Part shown: piece by piece, positions 43,969 to 56,045 of the stretch
Numbering within the stretch: the first letter of the stretch is position 1
Layout of the letters: every line of letters starts with the position of its first letter
Origin: Larimichthys crocea
Taxonomy: Eukaryota > Chordata > Actinopteri > Sciaenidae
Direction of reading: 5' to 3'
Assembly (NCBI RefSeq): GCF_000972845.2
Contig: NC_040032.1
Span: 15,403,358-15,467,357 of the forward strand
Length of the DNA stretch: 64,000 nt
Translations under genes and position numbers: made by a program
Notes under the pieces: generated by a model
Database searches by the model: none
What the model saw: the letters and a program-made list of their open reading frames with translations, nothing else
Told to the model about the DNA's origin: nothing

Positions 43969-46900
43969 TCAGGCCTGCAGACCGAAGCCACGTGCAGAGC
44001 TGAGGACGTCGTCTCTGGTCAGATAGCATCCACAGAGCTGCCTCAGGCCGGTGAAAGACTCCCTCCCATGCATGACACGCCAGTTGTCAATAAAAACCAC
44101 CTGATGGAGACAAAGAGATGGTAAATCCTTAGATTACGCTGAATGACACACATCTTTCTTTAATCGTCAACTGTCCTGAAGCTGTAAATTGATTGACTGA
44201 AACATTTATAGTTGTCTTACTTTCCCAGGATTCAGTTTCACCCACAGCTCGTTCTCTGGCCGTCTGAGTTCTGTTGTCAGCATCCGATGTGCCACATACC
44301 ATCGCTGAACAAGCTCATGGGGGATTGTGTTTATCACTGAACGGTCATAGTTGTTGTATCTGTGGACAAAAAGTGCAAAATGTAAAATGTTTTCTCTAAC
44401 AGTGAAGCTGATTAGATGTCACTCTAAAAGACCCGTGCAGACGTACCGGATCAGGTACAGTTCTTTGTTCCATGGATAGAGGTCGAGCACAGGGCCGATG
44501 CCTGTCATGTGGTTTCGGTGGGTGTCAGACTTTTCAATGTACTCGTGCCTGATGGGCACACGGGCGAGCAGATCAAAGTTTTCAGGAGACTGCTGGCGCA
44601 CTTTTTCTGCGGCGTAGAACCCATCCACAAGTAGCGTCCTTCCCCCAGTTCCCTCGTGCTTGAGGCAGTGGAAAACCTGTATTCTGCAACGACAATAGAC
44701 TGCTTTGCTAGGAAAAACTATTAAATATGCATATTTTCTTGGATTTCATTTCAGATATATCAAACTTAAAACTGCTCAGAATACAGAAAACTGTTGACAT
44801 CCTGCACTTACCCACATGGTTCCTGAAAGTATGAGGTGTCAGTGTGACGGTCAAGAGCCAGCTGGCTGTAGGCGCTGTCTCCTCTGGAAAAATCTGAAGT
44901 AAAACACCACATTCTTCCATATGTAGTCTCCCTTGTTAAGACACAAAACACAAGAGGATTAGGAATAAATGTACAAGGTCGGATTAGGGTTCTTGTGCAT
45001 TGCTGTGAATGTTGCAGAATAAGCTGCATGAAAGGAAAGAGATGTCATTTGAGTTTCACCGTGGCATAGAAAGCAAAAAGAACTGTTTACCTGATAAGGC
45101 TGACCCTCTGGGTAACTGCCTCTGTGGCCTCAACTGTAGCCGGGACATCATCCACAAAAGCGATCCCATACAGGAGGTAGTTCTGAAGAAACTTCTTGAC
45201 TTCATCGTCACTGCTCATAAACAAGTCATATTTGGCAGAAGGTACGTTTGCATTTTTGTAGATGTCTGAATTCCAAAGGATGCGAGGCTGGACGCGGCTC
45301 TGCTTCTGTCTTTCATAGCTGTTCTCAGCCAGCCAGCTCAGGCTGTACTTTGTCACATGACCGCCAGGCCCTGGGATACAAAAGAAACACATTGTTATGA
45401 AGTACAATGTTGAATATGGACAAAAATGTACTTATCTAAAAGGATGATTAGCAAGGTCAAACAGCAAGACTGGAGACTCTGTGGCAATTAGTTTTTCAGT
45501 CAATTGATTAACTAACATAAATCCCTCCCTCGTCATACTTCCCCATGGCGGCAGGCCTCTTAATAGTCCTCCAAAACAACCCAACCCAGGGTCTCCCATA
45601 AACTTATCACTAAATTATGTGGTTTATTTGCTTTATACGTACTTCAAGAACGTGATTGTGGGGGATAGTAGGTGATGAAGAGGTCAGCCAAATCTTCTAT
45701 AGTAAAATATTAGACAAAACAATGTCCAAAAAAAAACAAAAAACAAAAAAACACAGTCTGTAAATGTTGCCATGCAACACTTACTTGACAGCTGGAACCA
45801 CACCTTGGCCAAAGAGATTTGGCAAATATTAGCTAGTAGGCTGTGTACTGTCTGGTTTTGTCTCGGTTTAGGTGGTCTTGACTTGCAGCACTGGCTTATA
45901 ACTTCCTATGGAATAATGTTGACACATATTACAGTTTAGTGTTTGTATTAGTCTAACATTTTTAAGCTCCCAAAAACATCATTTCTATTTCTACACTTTC
46001 ATCCTACATGTCTAAATAAATGCACGTTTCATGAAACAGGCAAAAATAAACGAACACACAACCTGATCCAGTATATTCAAGGCACGCTGGTTATTTTGAT
46101 GTTTTTGCCGTGTGCTCTGAATGTGATGGCAACAGTATACGTCACATTTAAAATAGAGCAGCAAGAGCATCTGGGGGATGGCTGTCAATGGGAAGCAGCA
46201 GGTCAATTCTGCCTTGGGCCACCTGAGGGGTCAACCTAAATACTTTGTGCGGCCATTTTCTATGAAACCAACTGCTGTGAGTGAAGTATAATGATGGCTG
46301 AGTTTAGCTAAACTGTGTTCAGTGTTCTGTGACCATTTTATTAGTTTTTTTTTCTCTCAGTTACACAATGTGCACAGACAGAATAACCTAACTACGGATT
46401 ACAGTACGGCTCATAAAAGCTTATCATCTATATATACTGTAACCACGCAATGTAACATGGGGAACAAACCAGTGTTCATAGATAGGGTGTGTACATCCAG
46501 ACTCAGCTGACCTTGACTATCCACAGAGGCATGTGCCCACAGCAGTGATGGGTCCCCATTTGTCAGTTTATGTAAGGCTCAGTGCCACTCTTGTGCAAAC
46601 ATAAAAACACTGTATCATCATCAGCATCCAAAAAAATAAATGCTGGAGCCCAGCAGCTTACAGAGAGGCGTCAGTCAGGTTTAAATCAGTAGCATGAGCC
46701 AGACAGACACCCACAAATAGAAAACACCTCCAAGCTGCCAGACTCCACCTGCACTGCTAAGGCATTGAAAACCTGCAGTGATGGTCTGTCCCCAGCCATA
46801 CTTTTAAAAAAACGAATGTTCCAGCACTACAATTATCTCCTTGCTCATGTCTGACTTTACCTGAGCTGTACTGCGGGGTCACAAGCCAGGGGGAAATGTG

Positions 46901-47730
46901 AGGATGTGCAGCTGGCAGGGAACACCGCAGCACCTGTTTCCTTTTCCACACCTGGCTGCTGTGGGACCGTTTATTCCTCTTACTCTGCAAGACAGCAACT
47001 AAATCCCACATGGCTTTTTTTTTTTTTCTCTCCTTTGTGTGTCGGAGCAGGCTGCTTACAGGAGACAGGATAAGGGATGGCTGCAGCTAGACGTGGGGGT
47101 TGGTGCTGGTTAAGCGAGTTCTCAGGGGAACAACTCAGTGAGCGATGACTTTGAGGTCAGCAGAGTTTTGCATTTCTTTTTCATCGTGTCCAACGATAGA
47201 TGTGTCCATAGAACATGGCTGAGAAAGGGTCTAATCTTTTTATATGGCCAAAGTTTGCTAAAGCTTTTAGGTGCAAATATGTTTATTATATAGAACTGAA
47301 AATATCCAGGGTCTTATTTCATGATGTGACCACACCCAGAGTTAAAAAGTCGACCTTCCCCCTTGCCTGAAGAAAGATATTCACAAGGATCATAGCATCA
47401 TGTGTGACTCATCCACAGCTTGATTCTCCTTCTTATGTGTTCTGTGTACCTGAATATTCCTAGAAATATTTCACTAAGAGTAAATGATTGAACTTATGTT
47501 GTAAATGTAATCTTTCATGTTATGTTCTCAAAATGCAAACTGCTCAACATTATGGACAATGACTCATCCACTTCATGACCTCCTGGTCAGACAACAGAGC
47601 AGACTCAGTCAGATACTCTCGCTGCAAATCATTCCTGCCCACTGCCATAACACTGTATAATGACTCCCTGCAGCACAATTTACTGCACAGAGAGCTCATG
47701 TGTATATTTTTGTTTTGTATATTATTTATC

Positions 47731-47774
<44 letters not shown>

Positions 47775-48927
47775 ATCAAACTCAAAACATCTATTCAAAT
47801 GCATCACACCTGACTGCATCTGTAATGAGGTCCTGACATTTGTTATTACATACTGGAACATACATACATTTCATATTGTGGAAGATTATTTCATCTACTC
47901 CATCATACCTTTATGACGAGGTTTAGGGTTAGGAACATGCAGAACAGATGCAAAAACTAGCAGGGCATGTACATTTGAAGTGTGTTTGCTCAATGCTATG
48001 CGAACAGCCGAACATACAGCTGTTTGCTCTTATATACATATTTTTACATAAACGTTTTATTTGCCTTTTTACTTTCTCTACTTCTACTATAACTTTTTAA
48101 AGTTTTAGTTTTCCACATATTTCTTATTTATGAGTATTTTTCCACCTTGTGTATGTGAGCTGCTGTAGGTGAATTTCCTTGATGTAGGATCATTAAAGTC
48201 AATCTTATCTTATCTTATCTTATCTTATCTTACAGTACAGTGAAGTAGTACCTGATCACAGGTTTTCTGTGTGTCATTAAACTTGAACTTTTATTTAAGA
48301 ATATGTACCACATGAGCACAAGTTAAAACCTAAAATTATTGTTTTCTTAAGCCCAATTCTTTTGCAATCCTGCAGCACACACCCTTCTTGACGCTGCACT
48401 ACATTCATAACAAACTTGCAATGAATCAGACTACCACCCAGTTGCATGCAGTAAACCTTGTGTTATAACTTGATCATTACGATGCATTTATTTTGTCAGT
48501 GAAACATGACTTGACAAAACCGCACAGTACTCACATGTGAGGATCAGATGGTCATCTTGCACGCTTGTGTTGTCAGGGCGGATGGTGAGGTCTATGCCCC
48601 CGGTGTCTACGTTTCTCTGGTGAGTCTGCGAGTTGTATGAAGCTGCAGAGCGGCAGTGATCCCGCAGCCACACGTAGTTAAAATGCATCGGCTTCCCTCC
48701 GTAGTTGAGCACTGGTGATAAATTTCACATGCATTGGTTAAAAGCGACTTTCTCCTCACTCATGCATTTAAAAAAAATGTTGATGTGAACTCACCGAGGC
48801 TGTCCTCGAGTAACTGAAAAGTTGCCGGACGCGACGCGCACCCTCGGATCTGCATCTTGTGCCTCCATAACGGACCACACAGAACCTGAGCCTGCTTGAA
48901 AACAGGTCGCAGTTTGCAATTTAACAT
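43969..48927 (-). CDS. tmlhe: Trimethyllysine dioxygenase, mitochondrial
   Basis: Fe(II)/2-oxoglutarate dioxygenase that hydroxylates N6-trimethyllysine, the first step of carnitine biosynthesis in the mitochondrial matrix. Minus-strand coding exons in order: 48795-48927, 48535-48711, 45091-45370, 44812-44931, 44447-44683, 44221-44359 and 43969-44100; total 1218 bp, 405 residues (human about 421). Residues 1-40 are basic with no acidic residue, as in a presequence. The N-terminal GBBH-like domain starts near VWLRDHC (58-64). Catalytic iron ligands are His226 and Asp228 (LALDRHTD) and distal His373 (WRVMHGR). TYFQEPCG and GCYLTRDD are typical of the TMLHE/BBOX1 pair; the presequence and GRMWCFTSDFSRGD favour TMLHE. 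The ATG lies one base after an acceptor-like ttgcag, so a non-coding first exon probably precedes it. Position 69 is Ser where human TMLHE, as I recall it, has Cys. Confidence 0.95.
47545..47775 (+). mobile_element. LINE ORF2 C-terminal fragment with CTAT tail
   Basis: The translation contains RCKSFLPTAITLYND, like the end of fish LINE ORF2 proteins. It is followed by T-rich sequence and a (CTAT)n microsatellite at 47731-47774. It lies in the tmlhe intron, on the opposite strand to tmlhe. Confidence 0.65.
48140..48234 (+). mobile_element. LINE 3' tail with CTTAT repeats
   Basis: GCTGCTGTAGGTGAATTTCC, then ATCATTAAAGTCAATCTTAT and a pentanucleotide CTTAT run (48204-48232). Same class of LINE end as at 52771-52965. 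Confidence 0.6.
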
Positions 48928-49603
48928 CCTGCAACAAGAATGAACCCGACAACAACTTCAGATGGTAAGTCTATCTCCAGGTAGTGTCACCGTGCAGCCA
49001 CAGACGTAAAAGAGCCTTTATCACAGGTAAGTATTTAATCCCGTACAACGCCTCATTGTGACATGACAGTAGGAGCTTAATCATTAAACGCATCACAGTT
49101 TCTCCCGTGATTCATATTTATTGTAAATATTAACCACGGCCATCGTTTAACGCGAGGGACGGCGGTGACGCTTTTGCACATGCGTGGTTGCTTTTAGAGT
49201 AAAAACCCGTATGCAGATGTCACTGGACGTGCGAGGGAAGTTTGTAACCCGCAGGTATGAACGTGACTGCATGACAGACATGACTGCACACTGTTATGAC
49301 ATGTTGTTGAAGTATCAGTGACACTTTGTCAGGTACAAAAACTACAAACAGTATCGCAGTTAACGGGCTGACGTAAGTGCGCATTCTTTGGGAGGGGTCG
49401 CGTTAAAGTACTAATATATCCCCCCCTATATATAGTAAAATATGTAATGTTATGTTATGTGAATATGTAAAAATCTGCCTTATGTTATTTCTTATTTATT
49501 TGCATTTTATTTATGTTTGTTACAGAAAACGTAAGTATGTGGTCACCGTCAGCCCACCCCCCCTCTCAACTGGACATTTGGTTGCGCCCAGCCTCTCTCC
49601 CTC

Positions 49604-49909
49604 TCATTGACAATTTAGCGACTTTATTTCAGGCACAAGCGACACATTTATTAACTTATTCCGACTAATATCATGTGTTATATTGGAATTAATTTCCATA
49701 AGCACTCTTCTGTAGGTTTCTCTCAGTACGGGCGGCGTTTCCATGGTTACGCTGATGCTCTTATTCTGAAACTTTGCCTGCAAATGGTTAAATTTGAGTT
49801 CCTCTGACTCATTCCCTTCAGATATATATGGATTGTGGTATGTCTGTGGGCTAATAAAAGCTGAATGCTCAGAATAAAAATTGGAGGTGGGGGTTAAGTT
49901 GTATTCCAT
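49604..49909 (-). CDS. Hypothetical 101-residue ORF, unrecognised
   Basis: Uninterrupted minus-strand frame of 101 codons starting MEYNLTPTSNFYSEH, with TYHNPYIS and PPVLRETYRRVL, and no low-complexity bias. I do not recognise the family. An acceptor-like acacag sits five bases upstream of the ATG, so it might be an internal or last exon. A perfect match to the RFX X-box pattern lies 382 bp upstream (50291-50304). It may be a small, possibly cilium-related gene, or an accidental ORF; I cannot decide from sequence alone. Confidence 0.25.
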   Translation of the reverse strand: MEYNLTPTSNFYSEHSAFISPQTYHNPYISEGNESEELKFNHLQAKFQNKSISVTMETPPVLRETYRRVLMEINSNITHDISRNKLINVSLVPEIKSLNCQ

Positions 49910-49940
49910 CTATCTGTGTCAACCCACACACACACACACA

Positions 49941-50035
49941 TATAGGCTATATATATATATATATATATAGATATATATATATATAGATATATAAGAATCT
50001 ATATATATATATATATATAATATATTATTGATATA
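49941..50035. repeat. AT-rich dinucleotide repeat
   Basis: TA runs interrupted by GATATA and AATCTA, preceded by a short CA run (49926-49940). It lies between tmlhe and mpp1. Confidence 0.9.
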
Positions 50036-50290
50036 TGACATTGATGTGGCCATTACTCAGATACACCAACGCTGCCTGGGTGGGCTGTTTTGTTTTGTTG
50101 TTGTTGTTGTTACTGTCAGGTCATTTGGCCCACTGCCTCTTTAATTTGTTTTATGGTTGGAAGTCGTTTTCAATTGTATTGTAAAACAAAATAATTTAAA
50201 ACAATAAAATAAAATGTCTCTGGGGGTGCAGAGACATTGAGTGCTCTCCTTGAGACACTTGTGTTTAGGAAAGCAGGCGACATCCTGATC

Positions 50291-50304
50291 ATTACTATGG
50301 TAAC
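50291..50304. promoter_or_regulatory. X-box-like (RFX) motif
   Basis: ATTACTATGGTAAC matches RYYNYYWWRRNRAC at every position. It lies between tmlhe and mpp1, upstream of the minus-strand ORF at 49604-49909. Chance matches are possible in 64 kb. Confidence 0.25.
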
Positions 50305-52769
50305 CGAGGTCAGAGGATAGGGCTATCTCACTCCTATGGACATAACAGATAGCTACATGATGTAGAAGTCTCTACATACTCAGATAACAATGTCAGACTG
50401 GTAAGTGTAAACACATTTTCTTGCTTGTAGACTAATGACCAATTGGAAAATGCCTTATACTACAGATGCATAGAGTATGACCATTCAGGGAAATAGAGTA
50501 GGTGTGGCACTAGAGGACAGCTTCTTCAGAATTGAGGCAAGTATATTGATAAATCCTCCATTCTCCTTGATCAAACTTCAATAAACCTTTCAGCTTTAAG
50601 CTACCTTCGACTCCTAAACTGATGATTGTTGAATACAATTTTCAACACTATGTACAATGAACGAGTATTGTATATTGCACATAGGTTGTCCTTTCGGGCT
50701 TACACAATAGTTGGTTTACTTAAGCTAATCAGCGAAAAAAGAAGACAGACAGGTAATGGAAACGAACAAAAGATAAGAAAACAAACGTGCAGGCAGGTGA
50801 TTGATCAGGTGACTCCGGACGAACGGCACATAGATCTTGACACATCTCATGATCAATAGAATTAGCAGCTGATGACCTAAACAATGGGTCGTTTGGATTT
50901 GTCATAGCAGGAAAAAACACAGGTGATAACGTTAACAATGTCTCTGTTCTATTCACATAATAGTGTGTCAATACATTTTCTAAAGTCAGCTCATCCCCAG
51001 TTAAAAAAAACACCCTCGGCTGGCAGAGGTGGGAACCTCTATGGGCAAATATTGGGCAGTAATGTGAGGGTAAATCAAGTTAAACTATGCCAGATGTAGA
51101 TAGTTTGTTTCTTTGAACCCTTTTGATGAGGTGTCAGGCAGTAACAGGCAGGGGCCCTTCTTGTTCGTTGATACAAACCTGCATGCTGGCTCCCTCTGGA
51201 GTCCCCTCTGGAAATTGGTTGCTTATCAGGGCGGTAACACTCATCACCTGGCTCTGAATTCTTCTTTCCTTATCCACCAGTTACCGGTATGTTTGGCTCC
51301 ACTGTCTGCACAACACAGCTTTGGTCTGATTTTGTTATGAAGTTGAAGTAGGAGAAGTAAAGAAAGCACATGTGCATGTATATTTCCTCTCATTTGGTAA
51401 CGGTTGAGAGATGTTTCAGAGGCCTACAGTGCATGTTGTGTAAAATCGGGATTAGATCAAGTAAACGGCTGGAACCATTAGAGGTATATGTAAATATGTA
51501 TCTATATACTAGCACCCAGGCCTTGTGTTAAAATAAAGTGTATGCAAGCTTTTTAAAGCAAAGAAACCTCAGTTTCAAAGTGCAATACCGATGTTGTAAA
51601 TATGGACAGTTGTACATCTGTATTTGTTATGATTTTATAACTTTTTTATCAAAAACTAGTGAGTGACAACTGACAACAGCCAGACATCTGGCAAACAAGA
51701 CATAGGAGCCAGCTCATAGTGCAACAGTAAGAGGCCCAGCTCACAGTCTGTCAGGATTTCAGGAATCTTTCGACTACGACTAACGCTAATTCCCAGATTT
51801 ACTCTGGTCCGCCGGCTTCTTGCCCAGTTACTCTCTCCTTTTCACATCTTAGCTTCTTACATCAACATCCCCTTTGGTCTTTTTTTCCCTCTGACATTAT
51901 CTCAATAGAGGCTGCTTAGCCTGGTTACATTGCCAGCTAGCCCAGCTCCGGTTCTGGCACGACACTGGTACTCTGAGCTCCCAGTACAGACAGCCTGGCT
52001 AATAAACTGAGCCTAAAATAGTTAATAGTTCCCCATGTGTTATATTACAGAGATTTTTTTTACCATATTCAGAGTTTGCAACTGTTACACCATAATTGCA
52101 AATCACACTTCTGCACACTGGTGTCATTATTTTATCGCTCCTCTCCCTCAAACAGCTGTCACTGGGCCCATAGAGTTAGTTGAAGGAAGATTAGCCTCAG
52201 GTATCTGACTGTATTGTTACACTTTATTACACTTCTAAAAAACACACCCATATTGCAACACTGCTGGGATTTGTGCCAGCATAGTATTAACGTATGATAT
52301 GGTTGAATTGTTCTCATTGGTGTCTCATTTGTGTGTTTAAATGAGCAAACAGATTATGTGCAGCTTGACTCTTTGTTCTGCTGAGGACATTCAGCTGCAC
52401 AAGTGATCTGCTGGGAGCAGGACTCCGTTATTTCGCTTCCTTGTTTTAGCCCTGCTGAGAACGCTGCGGTAATGCTGCATTCAAGTACAGTCGGGGAAAG
52501 TTGGGTGTCCACGAACTGCTAAAGTGAGAAATGTGAAAACGACACTTTTAATTAAAGACGCATTTAATGTATAATTGTTCAGCTGTTTTTAATTTATATT
52601 GTGGACAATATGTTTCAGTTATTTCTGCTCTCACACTTCTCACATGAAGATGACATAAGTGGAAAATAGTTGACTGGAGCAGATTGTGCAATCAAAGGGA
52701 AGTGTCACTGCTACAAAGATACACTAACTAGATCTCGAGAGAAATTCAAATTCAGTACCTTCAGTACTT

Positions 52770-52770
<1 letters not shown>

Positions 52771-52802
<32 letters not shown>

Positions 52803-52965
52803 CCCGGTTTTTTTTTTTTTTTTTTGTGTTCTGTCTGTTCCTTGTGTTTTGCCCTGTCTACTTTAATTCTGTTGTGTATATTACACTCTGCTGCTGTAAT
52901 AAGTAAATTTCCCTGTTGTGGAAATGAATAAAGTACAATCTAATCTAATCTAATTTAATGAATCA
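52771..52965 (+). mobile_element. LINE 3' tail preceded by two T runs
   Basis: T runs of about 32 and 18 bases separated by CCCGG, then the LINE end with CTGCTGCTGTAATAAGTAAA, GAATAAAGTACAATC and (TAATC)n. The T runs may be imperfectly resolved in assembly. Confidence 0.65.
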
Positions 52966-53476
52966 GGGTCACAGCATTTAGGAGAGAAACTAATGATAAT
53001 ACAAAAAGCAAATAAAAGCAAAAGCAACCAAACAGTAGTGTCTAAATTAAACAGAATGCCTCCTGAACCATTTGTTAACACTCTTGACTAGATAACAAGT
53101 AATACATATGCAAATAAGTCTCATGAGTGAACGTAAACAACTTGAGTAATGGGATTTCCGAGCTTAGAGTGGGCACCTGAACGCAGCATGAGCCTGCCCC
53201 TCTGAGCAGCAGTCAGTTGCGTGTTTACTTGCTTTGTCAGCGGTGTCCCCGCAGCAGATATCTCATGCACCTCACCTGCCGCTGATCAAAAACCTTGGAC
53301 TTTTATCTCAGACAGAGACTTTATTGCACATTTATCAGCTGCTTCCATTTTTTGGCCAGCCTCTTGCGGACCTTGATCGAGGAGGTGTGGTGGTGGGGGG
53401 GCCACATCGGGTTCACAAGGTTTTTCTTTTCTTTTCTTTTTTCTTTTTTTTTTTTTTATACAGCTCACAAGGAAAG

Positions 53477-56014
53477 ATGACGTTAAAGTCCAATAAAAAC
53501 GAACCTGCTGTCATACTGGAGTCTGTCAGCAGCGTCCGGACAGCCCTCTCCGATCTCTACCTGGAGCAGCTCCTCCAAAACAAACCAAAGTCTGACAAGG
53601 TAGGATGTCTTTTTTAAATTTTATTTATTTATTTATTTCTGCACCCCCCCTTCCTCCTCTTATTTTGGTGTTTGCTTCCGGGAAGCAGAGCTGGGGCACA
53701 TGACATGTTGTTTGTTCCTCGACAAGATCTCTAAAAATAGACCTGGTTGTGTTTTTTCATTTAAATCCTTTTAAACTAGAATCTCTCATAGATTTAACGT
53801 CACGGATCAGCAGATCTGTGGTAAGAACCGCTGCATTGCTCAGCATTGCTCAGCCTCAGATGTGACCCAGTAGACATTGCATTGACAATTTCACTTCTGC
53901 ATTTCCCCTAAAACTACACATGGGATCATTTGACCAATGGAGGGGGAAACATGGATACAGCCTGCGTCAGACTTTATGTAATTTTAGATCATGAGACAAT
54001 GAGCCTGCAAACCAGTCATATAATCCATACAGATGATTGATTAAAGGGCCATCAATGAGCCTATTATCTGGGGGCAATGTTGGCAAAGATAGATGGGAAA
54101 TAAAGTCCAATATTTAGCCGTGCTGTGTCATGTTGCCTACAGCTATTTCTGCTGAGGAATTGGTGTCAACAGTCAGCTGAATCCGGGGCAGCTTGTTTAC
54201 TACATCACACTGTACCAGGCTGTTGTTTTAGGCATAAACTTCACGTCAAGGCCTGGATTATGTTGCGAAAACTCACTGACTTTGCCTTTAAAATCCTGGC
54301 AGCAAGCTCATATGATGTAAAAAAAAAACAGTTAAATCCCAGACAACCTCTGGGTCTTAGTTTGGCAGGCAGTAATACCGAAGGGGACTCTTTAGTGCTA
54401 AACTTCTTCTGTGAAATTGCAAAAGTCAGCACTGGAGCTACTGGAGGGAAATGGTGAAGGGAGGAAACTCCTCTCCTGACATCAGCAGTTTGCAGTTCAG
54501 CAACCTTTGAGTTTCAATCTTTCCGACGAGTGCTTCTGCTCGATTTGCAAAATCAGTGTCTTAAAGTGAGGTCACACGGCCCATTATCTCCCAGCGCGCA
54601 GGCTGTTGCGTGCAATCAGACAAATGTCACATACGGATACACACTCATACGCAGCAGTTTGACCGTGATGTCTGGATGATTTACTGATTTTTAAAGTAAG
54701 TAAAGTGAGTACTGCTGTGGACATGCTCCAGGCTACACTGTCATGCTCCAAATACTTTCAACTTACTGTGCACCGGCACTTCATAAACAGTCAGTCGTGC
54801 ATTACAAGTCAAACACAACTACTGTTATTTGAGACACTTTTCCCGTTGCCACCACCTCAAACTTGACATTCAAGTCCAAATGTGAAGACCCAGACAAGTT
54901 TGGGCAATGTCAGATGAGACCCAGCATGAGATTAAAGACTGAACGTCCTACTACAGTACTGGTTTACAACATCCCTTCCAGCTATCTCTGTAAATCTGTC
55001 TAAACTCTTCCAGTCTGTATCCAAAGAGGGTTCAGTTGTGAGTCATACGAAGGTCAAATATTGATCTCTGACTGTGCTTCTTCAAGAGATCACCCTTAAT
55101 CCTCCAGGGGGAATGATTAATAATTAATACAACTTGATTGAAAGGCGGCCATAGTGACTTATAATGTAATCAGTCATGTTAGGCAGAACAATAGGTATAG
55201 ATTATCTTAAGCGATGCACCTATCGCATGTATTGTTTGTTCTACTTAATCCACTCCTAAACAGAACCGGGCTGTCTTAAAATGAGACGAGCATAAATGCC
55301 TTCCACCCTCTTTGTTTATCCTGTTGCTTCTCCACACCCATAGCTGGCATTCAAGTTTATGAAAGGGCTTCCTGACTCCAGTTATAGTTCCACGTGTTGA
55401 CTGTTAACAGTGAGCAGAACGCGCCGTGAAAACAGATCAACGCCTTTCGAGATCCCTGACAGGTGCGAGCGCCTACGAGACGAGTTTAATTCAAATTCAA
55501 TCACACCTTTTTTAAACATTTAAAAACACACTTCCTCTGTTTCCTCAGATAGCTGTATTCGTAGCAGATTATGGAAGCGATACTGATTGACCTTTTCCTT
55601 CCTGCTCCGTCCTGAGACAAAATAAAGTCTGTCCTGTCCCGTACATTAAGGAGAACTGAATGTGAATATGAGTTAAACAGTCAGCCTATGATGGCTCCTC
55701 TAAACTAGGGGGGGAAAAGCACTAAACATCATTATACGATAGCCTGATACTTTAATGCGCTTTTATCATTTGCAGTCGTCATAAGATCACAAACATGGAG
55801 TTTCAAAAAGAAAAATAATTTCCTGTTGTCCTTGGAGCAGCTCCCGAAGGAAAGGAACTGAAACAACTTTTAGGAGATCCAAATCTGTGCGTAATGTCTC
55901 AGGATGAACGCTGTGATGATTTCATCTGCAGCCAAACAAACTCTCGCAGACAAACATCTTCTTGTTTATGATGGGCACAACAACAAACATGTTTCAGCAT
56001 TAAGCCTTCATCAT

Positions 56015-56045
<31 letters not shown>

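Larger units (their letters stand above)
45371..48534 (-). other. tmlhe intron of 3.2 kb
   Basis: Intron between the GBBH-like domain exon and the exon starting PGGHVTKY. It contains LINE 3' fragments at 47545-47775 and 48140-48234 with CTAT and CTTAT microsatellite tails. No other coding exon was seen. Confidence 0.75.
48928..53476. other. Region between the divergent tmlhe and mpp1 genes
   Basis: This 4.5-kb stretch must hold the promoters of both genes. The first 500 bp are richer in CG dinucleotides than the surroundings and carry two strong plus-strand donor sequences (exon ends at 48964 and 49026). It also contains an unrecognised minus-strand ORF (49604-49909), an AT repeat (49941-50035), an X-box-like 14-mer (50291-50304) and a LINE tail with two T runs (52771-52965). 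Confidence 0.5.

Noticed and set aside
47728..47775. CRISPR-like short regular repeats
   Set aside because: It is a simple CTAT microsatellite with no spacers, in vertebrate DNA.
53234..53476. In-frame upstream extension of mpp1 from a Met at 53234
   Set aside because: The frame stays open, but it runs through a T-rich tract giving a Phe run and an acceptor-like atacag. Mammalian MPP1 starts at MTLK, as here at 53477.
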